Of a DNA stretch of 64,000 nt, positions 16,204 through 29,216 are shown in pieces. This stretch comes from Oleisolibacter albus (GTDB lineage: Bacteria > Pseudomonadota > Alphaproteobacteria > Azospirillales > Azospirillaceae). The stretch's first letter is position 1; each line of letters opens with the position of its first letter. The DNA lies in contig NZ_QGNJ01000001.1 in assembly GCF_003336875.1 (NCBI RefSeq), positions 579,427 to 643,426 of the forward strand, given 5' to 3'. The position numbers and the translations under genes were made by a program. Under the pieces are notes generated by a model, which ran no database searches, was not told where the DNA came from, and was given only the letters and a program-made list of their open reading frames with translations.

Positions 16204-17190
16204 CTATCGCAGCGACAGCCAGTGCACGCTGAACAAGCGGTCGGCGTCGGTCCAGACGCGCTCCGGCCGGTAGCCGGCCCGCAGCGCCAGGGCCTGGAAT
16301 TCGGGCACGGTGTATTTGCAGCTGTTCTCGGTGTGGATGCTCTCTCCGGCGGCGAAGGCGAAGCGGCGGCCGGCCGCCATGGCGATCTGGTCACGGCCGG
16401 ACACCAGATGCATCTCGATTCGGCCCCGCTCGGCGCAATAGATGGCGCGGTGCGCGAAGGCGTGCGGATCGAAGGTCCCGCCCAGCTCACGGTTGATGCG
16501 GGCCAGGATGTTGCGGTTGAAGGCCGCGGTGACTCCGGTCGGGTCGTTGTAGGCCGCGAGCAGCAGGGCCGGGTCCTTCTTCAGATCGACGCCGACCAGC
16601 ATGCCCCCCGGCTCCCGCCCGCCCTCCAGCAGGGTCCTGCGCCAGCGGGCCAGGAAGGCGGCGGCGGCCTCCGGCTCGAGATTGCCGATGGTGGAGCCGG
16701 GGAAGAAGCCGATGCGCCGGCGCGGCAGCCCGTCGGCCGGCGGCGGCACCGGCACCTCCTGCATGTAGTCGGCGCAGAGCGCCAGCACATCCAGCCCCGG
16801 ATGGTCGGCGGCCAGGGCGGCACAGGCCTGGCGCAGATGCTCCCGGCTGATGTCGATGCCCACATAGCCCGCCGGGTCCGCCAGCCGGTCCAGCAGCAGC
16901 CGCACCTTGACCGAAGAGCCGCTGCCCAGTTCGACCAGCTGCACGCCCGGCCCCAGCACGGTGGCGATCTCCGCCCCGGCCCGGTCCAGGATGCCGATCT
17001 CCGTCCGGGTCGGATAATAGTCCGGCAGGGCGGTGATGCGCTCGAACAGGCGCGACCCCGCCCCGTCATAGAAGAAGGCGCTGTCCAGGCTCTTCCGCGG
17101 CCGGGACAGGCCGGCGATCACCGATTGGGCGAAGCTCTCCAGCGCCGGCTCCAGATCCAGGAAGCGGCTGCGGGCGGGGGATCGTGACAT
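16204..17190 (-). CDS. egtD: L-histidine N-alpha-methyltransferase EgtD
   Basis: 328 residues, the usual length. It transfers three methyl groups from S-adenosylmethionine to the alpha-amino group of histidine to make hercynine, the first step of ergothioneine synthesis. Seen: SAFFYDGAGSRLFERITALPDYYPTRTE split over residues ~36-63, the SAM motif VELGSGSSVKVRLLLD, GFFPGSTIGNLEP, VGVDLKKDP, AAYNDPTGVTAAFNRN and the C-terminal ENSCKYTVPEF, all diagnostic of the DUF2260/EgtD family. It lies 33 bases downstream of egtB in the same operon. Confidence 0.96.
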   Translation of the reverse strand: MSRSPARSRFLDLEPALESFAQSVIAGLSRPRKSLDSAFFYDGAGSRLFERITALPDYYPTRTEIGILDRAGAEIATVLGPGVQLVELGSGSSVKVRLLLDRLADPAGYVGIDISREHLRQACAALAADHPGLDVLALCADYMQEVPVPPPADGLPRRRIGFFPGSTIGNLEPEAAAAFLARWRRTLLEGGREPGGMLVGVDLKKDPALLLAAYNDPTGVTAAFNRNILARINRELGGTFDPHAFAHRAIYCAERGRIEMHLVSGRDQIAMAAGRRFAFAAGESIHTENSCKYTVPEFQALALRAGYRPERVWTDADRLFSVHWLSLR

Positions 17191-17223
17191 GGGCTGCCGT
17201 CCGTCTGTGGCGGAAAACGGGGA

Positions 17224-18489
17224 TCAGGCACTGCACGCCAGGCGCAGGCCGGAGACCTGCCAGCGCGTGGCCGGCGGGAAGAAATTGCGGTAGCTGCGCC
17301 GGGAATGGCCCGGCGGCGTGGCGCAGGAGGCGCCGCGCAGCACCATCTGCCCGCTCATGAACTTGCCGTTGTACTCGCCCACGGCGCCGGACGCGGGGGC
17401 ATAGCCGGGATAGGGCAGATAGGCGCTGCCGGTCCATTCCCAGACCGCCCCCGGCGCGCAGGCGCCGGACATGGCGGCGGGATGCACCCCATGCCGGTGC
17501 CGCAGATCCGGGGCCGCCGCCTCCCACTCGGCCTCGGTCGGCAGCCGGACGCCGGCCCGGCATCCCGCGGCCCAGCGGGCAAAGGCATCGGCCTCGTACT
17601 GGCTGACATGGATCACCGGTTCCGCCGGGTCCGGCGGCCGGGTCCCGGCCAGGGTGAAGACGGTCCAGCCGCCGTCCTGGTCCGGACGCCAGTAGGCCGG
17701 CGCCTGCCACCCTTCCGTCTGCACCGCGGCCCAGCCGTCGGCCAGCCACAGCGACGGGGTGCGATAGCCGCCGTCGGCCATGAAGGCCAGCCATTCGCCG
17801 GTGCTGACCGGCCGGTCGGCCAGCCGGAACGGTTCCAGCCAGACCCGGTGCCGCGCCCCCTCATGATCGAAGGCGAAGCCGGCGCCGTCCCGGCCGATCT
17901 CCTCCAGCCCGCCGGGATGGTCGATCCATCCGGGCGGCGGCAGGTCCTTGCCCTGGACCTGACCGTCATGCGCAGAGGCCGCCGGTTGCAGCGGGTTGTG
18001 GGACAACAGATGCTTGAGGTCGGTGAGGATCAACTCCTGATGCTGCTGCTCATGGTTGAGGCCCAGCTCCACCAGATCCAGCACCGCGGCGGACGGTGAC
18101 CCGGCCAGCAGGCCGGCCATGGCCGCATCCACATGCCGGCGCCAGTCCAGCACCTCCGCCACGCCCGGCCGGGTCAGCAGCCCCCGTTGCGGCCGCGGAT
18201 GACGGGCGCCGATGGCATCGTAATAACTGTTGAACAGATAACCCCAGCTGTCGCGCCAGGGCGCCCGCCCGCCCCGGGGCACCAGCACGAAGGTCTCGAA
18301 GAACCAGGTGGTGTGGGCCAGATGCCATTTCACCGGGCTGGCATCGGGCATGGACTGCACCGCCATGTCCTCGGCGGACAGCCCCTCGGTCAGGCGCAGG
18401 CTGTCGGCACGGATGGCGGCAAAGCGGTCCGCCAGATGGGCGGCGCGGGCGGGGGACGGGCAGGCGTCGGGCGGAAAAGCGTCGGGCAT
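17224..18489 (-). CDS. egtB: Ergothioneine sulfoxide synthase EgtB
   Basis: 421 residues. It is an iron(II) enzyme joining hercynine with a thiol (cysteine or gamma-glutamylcysteine) through O2. The N-terminal DinB-like domain has the iron-binding pattern: KWHLAHTTWFFE (~55-65) and NHEQQHQE (~145-152, HxxxHxE). The C-terminal FGE-sulfatase domain carries RPVSTGEW, LPTEAEWE, GAVWEWTGSAY and VLRGASCATP...SRRSYRNFF. It is the first gene of egtB-egtD. No egtA, egtC or egtE is in the window; many proteobacteria manage with EgtB and EgtD plus an unlinked lyase. Confidence 0.96.
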   Translation of the reverse strand: MPDAFPPDACPSPARAAHLADRFAAIRADSLRLTEGLSAEDMAVQSMPDASPVKWHLAHTTWFFETFVLVPRGGRAPWRDSWGYLFNSYYDAIGARHPRPQRGLLTRPGVAEVLDWRRHVDAAMAGLLAGSPSAAVLDLVELGLNHEQQHQELILTDLKHLLSHNPLQPAASAHDGQVQGKDLPPPGWIDHPGGLEEIGRDGAGFAFDHEGARHRVWLEPFRLADRPVSTGEWLAFMADGGYRTPSLWLADGWAAVQTEGWQAPAYWRPDQDGGWTVFTLAGTRPPDPAEPVIHVSQYEADAFARWAAGCRAGVRLPTEAEWEAAAPDLRHRHGVHPAAMSGACAPGAVWEWTGSAYLPYPGYAPASGAVGEYNGKFMSGQMVLRGASCATPPGHSRRSYRNFFPPATRWQVSGLRLACSA

Positions 18490-18579
18490 GGGTCCGGTCC
18501 GGACTGGGGGTCTCCGGACATAAACACCGCTCCCGGCCTGTTCGCTCCCTTCCCTCTTTCGGCAGCCGGGCCGCCGGGG

Positions 18580-19428
18580 TCAGCCGCCCTGGCGGCGGGC
18601 CAGGAAGGCCAGCCGCTCGAACAGATGCACATCCTGCTCGTTCTTCAGCAGGGCGCCATGCAGCGGCGGGATCAGCTTCTTCGGGTCGCGCTCGCGCAGC
18701 GTCTCCGCCGCCACATCCTCCACCAGCAACAGCCGGATCCAGTCGAGAAGCTCGGAGGTGCTGGGCTTCTTCTTCAGGCCCGGCGTCTCCCGCACCTCAT
18801 AGAACAGGGTCAGCGCCTCGCGCAGCAGCTCCTGCTTCAGATCGGGGAAATGCACGTCGACGATCTTCTGCATCGTCTCCGGGTCGGGGAAGCGGATGTA
18901 GTGGAAGAAGCAGCGGCGCAGGAAGGCGTCCGGCAGCTCCTTTTCATTGTTGCTGGTGATGATGACCACCGGCCGCTGCCGGGCCTTGATGGTCTCGCCC
19001 GTCTCGTAGACGAAGAACTCCATGCGGTCGAGTTCCAGCAGCAGATCGTTGGGGAACTCGATATCGGCCTTGTCGATCTCGTCGATCAGCAGCACCGGCG
19101 GCCGCTCGGCCTCGAAGGCCTCCCACAGCTTGCCCTTGCGGATGTAGTTGCGGATGTCATGCACCCGCGGGTCGCCCAGCTGGCTGTCGCGCAGGCGGCT
19201 GACGGCGTCGTACTCGTACAGGCCCTGCTGGGCCTTGGTGGTGGATTTGATGTGCCAGGACAGCAGCGGCCGCCCCACGGCCCGGGCCACCTCCTGCGCC
19301 AGCACCGTCTTGCCGGTCCCCGGCTCCCCCTTCACCAGCAGCGGCCGCTGCAAGGTGATGGCCGCGTTGACCGCGACGCGGAGATCATCGGTGGCGACAT
19401 AGTCCTGGGTGCCGTCGAAGCGGATCAT
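18580..19428 (-). CDS. MoxR-family AAA+ ATPase
   Basis: 282 residues. Walker A is GEPGTGKTVLAQEVA (~35-49), Walker B is PPVLLIDEIDKAD, sensor 1 is VVIITSNNEKELPDAFLRRC, and the fold is of the AAA_5/MoxR type. Such ATPases act as chaperones with a VWA protein; the CoxE-like protein at 12333-13520 is the probable partner although not adjacent. The gene sits upstream of egtB on the same strand with a 90-base gap, and is divergent from the ART-like gene. Confidence 0.92.
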   Translation of the reverse strand: MIRFDGTQDYVATDDLRVAVNAAITLQRPLLVKGEPGTGKTVLAQEVARAVGRPLLSWHIKSTTKAQQGLYEYDAVSRLRDSQLGDPRVHDIRNYIRKGKLWEAFEAERPPVLLIDEIDKADIEFPNDLLLELDRMEFFVYETGETIKARQRPVVIITSNNEKELPDAFLRRCFFHYIRFPDPETMQKIVDVHFPDLKQELLREALTLFYEVRETPGLKKKPSTSELLDWIRLLLVEDVAAETLRERDPKKLIPPLHGALLKNEQDVHLFERLAFLARRQGG

Positions 19429-19675
19429 GGGCTATCCTTGACCAAAGACGTGAAATCCACCCTGTTCCCGACCCCCGGACGGTCCGGACCGAACACGGCG
19501 ATGCGACCATGCCGGCGATCGGCAGGCCGGCAGGCCAAGGGATCGCGGCGCCCGATCCTAGCAGGGACACGTGCCGCCGCCAGCGAGATTTCACAATTCC
19601 CTTCCCGGAGAGTCAAAGGAACAGAGGCTGGGGTCCGATGGCGCCGGCCGTGTCATCCGCAACCGGGAACTGTCC

Positions 19676-20641
19676 ATGCCGAAATACAAGGAAAACCAGT
19701 CCGTCCTGCTGCTCGCCCCCGTTCCCGTGACGGGCGGCCGCATGGCCGTGGTGACCCAGATCAGGACACCCCCGATGAGGCGGGCCGAAACGCCGGATGC
19801 CCGGATGGAATATACGGTGCGGACGGCGGGGGCGCTGGCCGTGGATGTGGTCGGCGCCGACATCGAGCGCGCCGCCACAGAGCAGCCGCTGCTGACCAAC
19901 GCCGACAACTTCATGACGAAGCTGCGCGAAGCGCTGGAGGAAGGGACCGACCGGCGGCTGATCCTGCCCGACCGCATCACGGCGCGGGGCCGGACGGTAC
20001 AGATTTACACACCGGCCGAGACCATCTGCGCCTTCCGCGGGGATGACCGCGGGTCGGAGGAAATCTACCGTGACGGCTTCCGGGCACGGCGCGACGTCAT
20101 CGCCCCGGAATTCAAAAGCAACCAGGGGGACGTCGATGCCCATAGCGGCACCTGCGCCTCGCTGCTGCCCCCCTTTGGCGCCCTGTTCCCTCTCCAGGCC
20201 GGCGGGGAACGTCCGGCAATTGATGGAACCTACCTGTATCTTCTGGCCGGCGCGCCCTACATGACCTGCCGCGTGCAGGAAGCCATTCTCAACTACAAGG
20301 TGCCGATCGTCGGCTACCGCTCGACCGAGGAACGCCTGCGGCTCAACGAGGCCGCGCGCGAGGTGATCTTCCCCGACACCCTGGCCGGGACCAGGGTGCT
20401 GGGCTACTTCCAGGTGGACCGCACCTGGCTGGGCGACAATTACTGGGACGGCATGGACTTCACCATCCTGCCGCAATGGCATCCCAATCCCGCGGCCGTC
20501 TGCCCCAGCCAGGAGACCCTGCTGGCCGGCGCGCTGGATACCATCGCCCCCTATCTGAACAAGAGATTCCAGCTGGAGGTGGTGCAACCGGAAACGGAGC
20601 ATCCCCAGCGCGCATGGCAACTCACCCGGCTCTATGACTGA
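19676..20641 (+). CDS. Orphan protein with ADP-ribosyltransferase-like motif order
   Basis: 321 residues from the ATG at 19676 (GGGAA 6 bases upstream); a GTG at 19571 would add 35 residues. No named family is certain. Residues ~116-139 (ETICAFRGDDRGSEEIYRDG, then FRAR) look like the first strand of cholera/pertussis-type ADP-ribosyltransferases, where the pattern is Arg-x-Asp-x-Arg...Glu-x-x-x-x-Gly-Phe. Residues ~156-163 (HSGTCASL) would sit where those enzymes have Ser-Thr-Ser. Residues ~224-247 (NEAAREVIFPDTLAG, then TRVLGYFQV) look like the ExE strand-turn, with E229 as the catalytic Glu but Ala in place of the first Glu. No signal peptide or membrane segment is seen. It stands alone, divergent from the MoxR gene and convergent with alaS, and has more AAA/GAA/AAC codons than its neighbours, hinting at transfer. 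Activity is inferred, not shown. Confidence 0.8.
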   Translation: MPKYKENQSVLLLAPVPVTGGRMAVVTQIRTPPMRRAETPDARMEYTVRTAGALAVDVVGADIERAATEQPLLTNADNFMTKLREALEEGTDRRLILPDRITARGRTVQIYTPAETICAFRGDDRGSEEIYRDGFRARRDVIAPEFKSNQGDVDAHSGTCASLLPPFGALFPLQAGGERPAIDGTYLYLLAGAPYMTCRVQEAILNYKVPIVGYRSTEERLRLNEAAREVIFPDTLAGTRVLGYFQVDRTWLGDNYWDGMDFTILPQWHPNPAAVCPSQETLLAGALDTIAPYLNKRFQLEVVQPETEHPQRAWQLTRLYD

Positions 20642-20696
20642 GTCCGGATGATCGCAAGCCGGCGCCGGCCGCACCAGCGCTGGTGCCGCCGGCGGG

Positions 20697-23393
<2,697 letters not shown>

Positions 23394-23585
23394 GGCCCGA
23401 CGTCTCGGTTTCAGCAGGGACAATGGGGAACGGGTTGTACCGTGGCGATGTGGGCACTGTCCATGGCTGCCGACAAGGGCATCTGCACGCAAGGACCGGC
23501 TGTGACATGCCGGCACGGCGTCTAATCACCGCCGGACACCCCCGCCCCGATCACATCCACGCGGCAATCTCCGCGCAGCCAACGG

Positions 23586-23620
23586 AAAAGGCGGCACCTC
23601 CGGGGGGAGCGCGCCGCCTT
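23586..23620 (-). terminator. Intrinsic terminator of recA
   Basis: On the minus strand, AAGGCGGC (23613-23620) pairs with GCCGCCTT (23588-23595) around a 17-base GC-rich loop, and TTTTCCGTT follows. It lies 100 bases past the recA stop, within the 327-base recA-alaS gap. The rest of that gap shows no other gene. Confidence 0.75.
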
Positions 23621-23720
23621 CCGCAATCATGCCGTATCACAGGCGGGCCATCGCGGCAGGCCATCGCAGCGGGCCGGCCGCAACGGTCCACCGCGGCCGA
23701 TTCCGCCGGAAAAAACCGGG

Positions 23721-24797
<1,077 letters not shown>

Positions 24798-24887
24798 GGA
24801 ACTGTCCCTTTCCTTCTCGCACGGCGGGGAGGCGCGTTCAACTGGCGGGAAATGTACTCGTTCCGTTCCTGCCTGCCAAGGAAAAAT

Positions 24888-24902
24888 GTTCTGCCAATGT
24901 TC
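24888..24902 (-). promoter_or_regulatory. SOS box (LexA operator) of recA
   Basis: GTTCTGCCAATGTTC matches the alphaproteobacterial LexA operator GTTC-N7-GTTC exactly (minus strand GAAC-N7-GAAC). It lies 91 bases upstream of the recA start, in the expected promoter position. LexA repression with induction by DNA damage is therefore likely. Confidence 0.9.
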
Positions 24903-24954
24903 TCATTCCAAGCCCCCCCTCTTCCGCGCCGCCCCACCTCCGCCGCCCAGGGCA

Positions 24955-25198
24955 TAGGCCACAAACAAACAGAAATTCGCACGTAAAAAATATAGACAAA
25001 CCAGAAATCGAAAACCATGAGCGGCGCTTCGATTTTGTATAGTTTATCGGCAATATCAACAACCGGATTTCCACTCCATCCGGGCGGGTGAATGGTGGCT
25101 TTAACGGGTTAATGGCAAGTTCAATAAATTAAAGATTTGTTTATTCAGCGATGCTGTCGCCGATTTATTCTAGACCAAAGAGGTATTTCAGAGTAAGC
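24955..25198 (+). promoter_or_regulatory. AT-rich promoter region of the first tandem chemoreceptor
   Basis: This stretch is strikingly richer in A and T than the surrounding genes, with runs such as GTAAAAAATATAGAC, TTTTGTATAGTTTATC and CAATAAATTAAAG. It contains no long reading frame. The base composition fits a promoter and upstream element of the downstream chemoreceptor gene; exact -35/-10 elements cannot be assigned. Confidence 0.5.
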
Positions 25199-25264
25199 AT
25201 GTGCGCAGAAATTATTAACCATCCCGGCGGCGTGGCCGGAGCGAACACGGGGACCCATCAGACC

Positions 25265-26983
25265 ATGTCCAGTGTGCCGACCTCTCTTCGCGCCCGCATC
25301 GCGGCGCATGCCATTTCGGTCAAACTCTATGCTGTCACCGGCGCGTTGCTGCTGCTGATCGCCCTGGTCGGGGGCGATGCCCTCTATCAGATGCGCCGCG
25401 ACCTGATGCAGGGCCGCATCGACGCCATCGAGGATATGGTCGATACGCTGGAAAGCCAGGCCAGTACCCTGAACCAGCTGGTCCAGGCCGGCAGCCTGAC
25501 CCGGGACGAGGCGCTGACCCGCTTCCGCGATCAGGTGCGGGCCATGCGCTACAATGACGGCAGCGACTACATGTTCGTCTACGACATGAATGGCATCGGC
25601 CTTGTCCTGCCGGATCGCAAGCTGGAGGGCCAGGACCGGACCGGCCTGCAGGACCCCAACGGCAAGTACTTTGTGCGCGACATGCTGCAGATCGCCCGAA
25701 CGGAAGGGGCCGGCGTCGTCACCTATGCCTATCCGCGGGCCGGAACGACAAAACCCGTGCCCAAGGTGACCTATGTCCGCGCCTTCAAACCCTGGGGCAT
25801 CCTCATGGGGACCGGCGTCTATGTCGACGATGTCGAAGACGCATTCCAGGCCAAGCTGGCATCGTACGGGCTGATGATCGCCATCATCATCCTTGGTGCC
25901 CTGGCCGTGGTCTGGCGCGTTGCCCGCAGCATCACCCGGCCGCTGTTCGCCCTGGAACACACCATGGGCCGGTTGGCCGATGGCGACCTGTCGGTGACAG
26001 TGGAAGCGGCCCGGCGCACGGACGAGATCGGCCGCATGGGCCGCGCGGTGGAGGTGTTCAAGACCAACGCCCTGGACCGCCAGCGGCTGGAGCGCGAACA
26101 GGTCGAGGCCAAGGCGAAGGCAGAGGCCGAGCAGCGGGCGGCCCTGCTGCGGCTGGCCGACAATTTCGAGGCCAGCGTCGGCGAGATCGTCAATGCCGTC
26201 TCCGCCGCCGCCACCGAGACCGAGACCTCCGCCGCCGCCATGAGCGCCACGGCCGAGCAGTCCAGCCGGCAGGCCGCGGCCGTGGCCGCCGCCTCGGACC
26301 AGGCCTCCGCCAACGTCAACATGGTGGCCGGCGCCACCGAGGAACTGTCCGCCTCCATCCAGGAGATCAGCCGGCAGGTCGCCACCTCGACCCACATCGC
26401 CGGCCAGGCCATGGCTGATATGGAAAAGACCGGCAGCATCATGGTGTCGCTGCAGACGGCAGCTCAGCAGATCGGCCAGGTGGTGGACCTGATCAACTCC
26501 ATCGCCGGCCAGACCAACCTGCTGGCCCTGAACGCCACCATCGAGGCGGCGCGCGCCGGCGAGGCTGGCAAGGGCTTCGCCGTGGTCGCCAGCGAGGTCA
26601 AGGCCCTGGCGACCCAGACTGCCCGCGCCACCGACGAGATCCAGATCAAGGTGGCCGAGATCCGCGGCGCCACCGGCGATGCCACCAAGGCCATCCAGGA
26701 GGTGGCGGAGACGGTGACCCGCATCAACGGCATCACCACTGCAGTTGCCGCCGCGGTGGAGCAGCAGAGCGCCGCCACCCGCGAGATCGCCGGCAATGTG
26801 CAGCAGGCCGCCGCCGGCACCCAGGAGGTGTCCAGCAACATCGCCGGCGTCACCCAGGCCGCCGGCGAGACCGGCGCCGCCGCCACCCAGATGCTGTCCG
26901 CCGCCGGCAATCTGGCCAGGCAAGCCAGCAACCTGCGCGGCGAAGTCGAACACTTCCTCGGCACCGTGCGCCAGGAGGGCTGA
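25265..26983 (+). CDS. Methyl-accepting chemotaxis protein, single-Cache sensor (copy 1)
   Basis: 572 residues from the ATG at 25265; an in-frame ATG at 25199 would add 22 residues. One membrane segment (~20-40, [18 protein letters not shown]) precedes an extracytoplasmic sCache_2-type domain ([20 protein letters not shown], ~95-115; [31 protein letters not shown]). A second membrane segment ([15 protein letters not shown], ~197-211), a HAMP domain ([20 protein letters not shown]) and the signalling hairpin with [20 protein letters not shown] follow. It reports a periplasmic ligand, often a small carboxylate for this class, to CheA. It is followed after 408 bases by a near-identical paralogue, and no che genes are adjacent. 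Confidence 0.94.
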   Translation: MSSVPTSLRARIAAHAISVKLYAVTGALLLLIALVGGDALYQMRRDLMQGRIDAIEDMVDTLESQASTLNQLVQAGSLTRDEALTRFRDQVRAMRYNDGSDYMFVYDMNGIGLVLPDRKLEGQDRTGLQDPNGKYFVRDMLQIARTEGAGVVTYAYPRAGTTKPVPKVTYVRAFKPWGILMGTGVYVDDVEDAFQAKLASYGLMIAIIILGALAVVWRVARSITRPLFALEHTMGRLADGDLSVTVEAARRTDEIGRMGRAVEVFKTNALDRQRLEREQVEAKAKAEAEQRAALLRLADNFEASVGEIVNAVSAAATETETSAAAMSATAEQSSRQAAAVAAASDQASANVNMVAGATEELSASIQEISRQVATSTHIAGQAMADMEKTGSIMVSLQTAAQQIGQVVDLINSIAGQTNLLALNATIEAARAGEAGKGFAVVASEVKALATQTARATDEIQIKVAEIRGATGDATKAIQEVAETVTRINGITTAVAAAVEQQSAATREIAGNVQQAAAGTQEVSSNIAGVTQAAGETGAAATQMLSAAGNLARQASNLRGEVEHFLGTVRQEG

Positions 26984-27019
26984 CCACGACCCGGCCGGAG
27001 AGGCTTCATCGGCATCCCT

Positions 27020-27060
27020 GCCGACGGCAAGGTCCCGTGACCACGGATTTTGCCGTCGGC
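27020..27060. other. Structured hairpin between the tandem chemoreceptor genes
   Basis: GCCGACGGCAA (27020-27030) and TTGCCGTCGGC (27050-27060) are perfect 11-bp complements, and the interval contains a second stem, CCGTG-AC-CACGG. No T-run follows. It lies 37 bases after the first receptor stop and may be an RNA end structure or a Rho-assisted terminator. The rest of the 408-base gap has no gene; an A/T-rich patch at ~27236-27295 is probably the second receptor's promoter. Confidence 0.55.
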
Positions 27061-27391
27061 CCTGGAATTACGCGGCCGGAACCGCCCGCCGGCCCCTTTG
27101 ACATACCAGCGGAACGCGACTGACCTCTTCGGCCACTGGAGCCCGCACGGCTCCGAACCGGGATCGGCTGCGATCCCATAGGCTGCACGACCAAAGTCCG
27201 CCCCGGCCCAAGGCCTGCATACGCGGCCCATGCCAAAAACTTAGAAAAACTTTTATATTTATCAGCCATCCAAAATCATGGCAAGCTTCCATATTCACAC
27301 TCGACGGATGTGATATCCAGGAGGCACCCTGCCCCGGCCTTTATCAATCGCCGGCGGCCTGGCTGGCGCGAATGCAGGGTCCGATCAGACC

Positions 27392-29107
27392 ATGTCCAGT
27401 GTGCCGACTTCCCTTCGCGCCCGCATCGCGGCGCATGCCATTTCGGTCAAGCTCTATGCCGTCACCGGCGCCCTGCTGCTGCTGATCGCCCTGGTCGGGG
27501 GCAGTGCCCTCTATCAGATGCGCCGCGACCTGATGCAGGGCCGCATCGACGCCCTGGTGAACCTTGTCGATACGACGGAAAGTCTGGCCGCCGCGCTGGA
27601 GCAGCAGGTCCAGGCCGGCAGCCTGAGCCGGGACGAGGCACTGACCCGTTTCCGCGATCAGGCGCGGACCATGCGCTACAACAACGGCAGCGACTACATG
27701 TTCGTCTACGACATGAAGGGGGTCGCCCTGGTCCTGCCGGATCGCAAACTGGAGGGCCAGGACCGGACCGGGCTGCAGGATCCCAACGGCAAATACATCA
27801 TCCGGGAGATGCTGCAGACGGCCCGGACGGACGGGGCCGGCGTCGTCACCTATGCCTATCCGCGCGCCGGATCAACCACGCCCGTGCCGAAGATCGTCTA
27901 TGTCCGCGCCTTCAAGCCCTGGGATATCTTCATCGGCACCGGCGTCTATGTCGACGATGTCGACGACGCGTTCCAGGCCAAGCTGGCCTCCGACGGGACC
28001 CTGATCGCCGTCATCATCCTCGGTGCCCTGGCTGTGGTCTGGCGTATGGCGCGCAGCATCACCCGGCCCTTGTCCGGGCTGGAACACACCATGGGCCGGC
28101 TGGCCGATGGCAACCTGTCGGTGACCGTGGAGGCGGCCCGCCGCACGGACGAGATCGGCCGCATGGGCCGCGCGGTGGAGGTGTTCAAGACCAACGCCCT
28201 GGAACGCCAGCGGCTGGAGCGTGAACAGGTCGAGGCCAAGGCGAAGGCCGAGGCCGAGCAGCGGGCGGCCCTGCTGCGGCTGGCCGACAATTTCGAGACC
28301 AGCGTCGGCGAGATCGTCAACGCCGTCTCCGCCGCCGCCACCGAGACCGAGACCTCCGCCGCCGCCATGAGCGCCACGGCCGAGGAATCCAACCGGCAGG
28401 CCGCGGCCGTGGCCGCCGCCTCGGACCGTGCGTCCAGCAATGTCAACATGGTGGCGGCAGCCACAGAGGAACTGTCCGCCTCCATCCAGGAGATCAGCCG
28501 GCAGGTTGAAACCTCGACCCACATCGCCGGCCAGGCCATGGACGATGTGGAGAAGACCAACGGCATCATGGCGTCGCTGCAGACGGCGGCGCAGCAGATC
28601 GGCCAGGTGGTGGACCTGATCAACGCCATCGCCGGTCAGACCAACCTGCTGGCGCTGAACGCCACCATCGAGGCGGCCCGCGCCGGTGAGGCCGGCAAGG
28701 GCTTCGCCGTGGTCGCCAGCGAGGTCAAGGCCCTGGCGACCCAGACCGCCCGCGCCACCGACGAGATCCAGATCAAGGTGGCCGAGATCCGCGGCGCCAG
28801 CGGCGATGCCGCCAAGGCCATCCAGGAGGTGGCAGCGACCGTGGCCCGCATCAACGGCATCACCACTGCAGTTGCCGCGGCGGTGGAGCAGCAGAGCGCC
28901 GCCACGCGGGAAATTTCCGGCAATGTGCAGCAGGCCGCCGCCGGCACCCAGGAGGTGTCCAGCAACATCGCCGGCGTCACCCAGGCCGCCGGCGAGACCG
29001 GCGCCGCCGCCGCAGAAATGCTGTCCGCCGCCGGCAATCTGGCCAGACAGGCCAGCAACCTGCGCGGCGAGGTCGGCAACTTCCTCGACACCGTGCGCCG
29101 CGCCTGA
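27392..29107 (+). CDS. Methyl-accepting chemotaxis protein, single-Cache sensor (copy 2)
   Basis: 571 residues with the same architecture as the preceding receptor: a membrane segment at ~20-40, sCache_2-type domain, second membrane segment, HAMP ([20 protein letters not shown]), then the signalling hairpin. The first 54 residues and the whole signalling half are almost identical to copy 1. Differences cluster in the sensor domain: residues ~55-72 ([18 protein letters not shown] against [18 protein letters not shown]), ~125-150 and the end of the Cache domain. Ligand specificity may therefore have diverged. An AGGAGG at 27319-27324 stands 4 bases before an in-frame CTG (27329) that would add a 21-residue leader resembling the one available in copy 1; the ATG at 27392 is the conservative start. 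Confidence 0.94.
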   Translation: MSSVPTSLRARIAAHAISVKLYAVTGALLLLIALVGGSALYQMRRDLMQGRIDALVNLVDTTESLAAALEQQVQAGSLSRDEALTRFRDQARTMRYNNGSDYMFVYDMKGVALVLPDRKLEGQDRTGLQDPNGKYIIREMLQTARTDGAGVVTYAYPRAGSTTPVPKIVYVRAFKPWDIFIGTGVYVDDVDDAFQAKLASDGTLIAVIILGALAVVWRMARSITRPLSGLEHTMGRLADGNLSVTVEAARRTDEIGRMGRAVEVFKTNALERQRLEREQVEAKAKAEAEQRAALLRLADNFETSVGEIVNAVSAAATETETSAAAMSATAEESNRQAAAVAAASDRASSNVNMVAAATEELSASIQEISRQVETSTHIAGQAMDDVEKTNGIMASLQTAAQQIGQVVDLINAIAGQTNLLALNATIEAARAGEAGKGFAVVASEVKALATQTARATDEIQIKVAEIRGASGDAAKAIQEVAATVARINGITTAVAAAVEQQSAATREISGNVQQAAAGTQEVSSNIAGVTQAAGETGAAAAEMLSAAGNLARQASNLRGEVGNFLDTVRRA

Positions 29108-29216
29108 GCACGGCCCGGCGCCCCCACATCCGCACGCTCGAGCCACCTCCCCTCGGGAACGAGCCGCCGGCACGGGCCGGTGACACGTTCGCCGGCCCTG
29201 ACCAAAGACGGGGGGG

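Noticed and set aside
23594..23700. The region after recA considered as a tRNA or small RNA gene
   Set aside because: A single terminator hairpin explains the pairing. No cloverleaf or TψC-like sequence could be formed.
25060..25140. A CtrA site in front of the first chemoreceptor (TTAACGGGTTAA)
   Set aside because: The two TTAA halves are 4 bases apart, not the 7 of a CtrA site.
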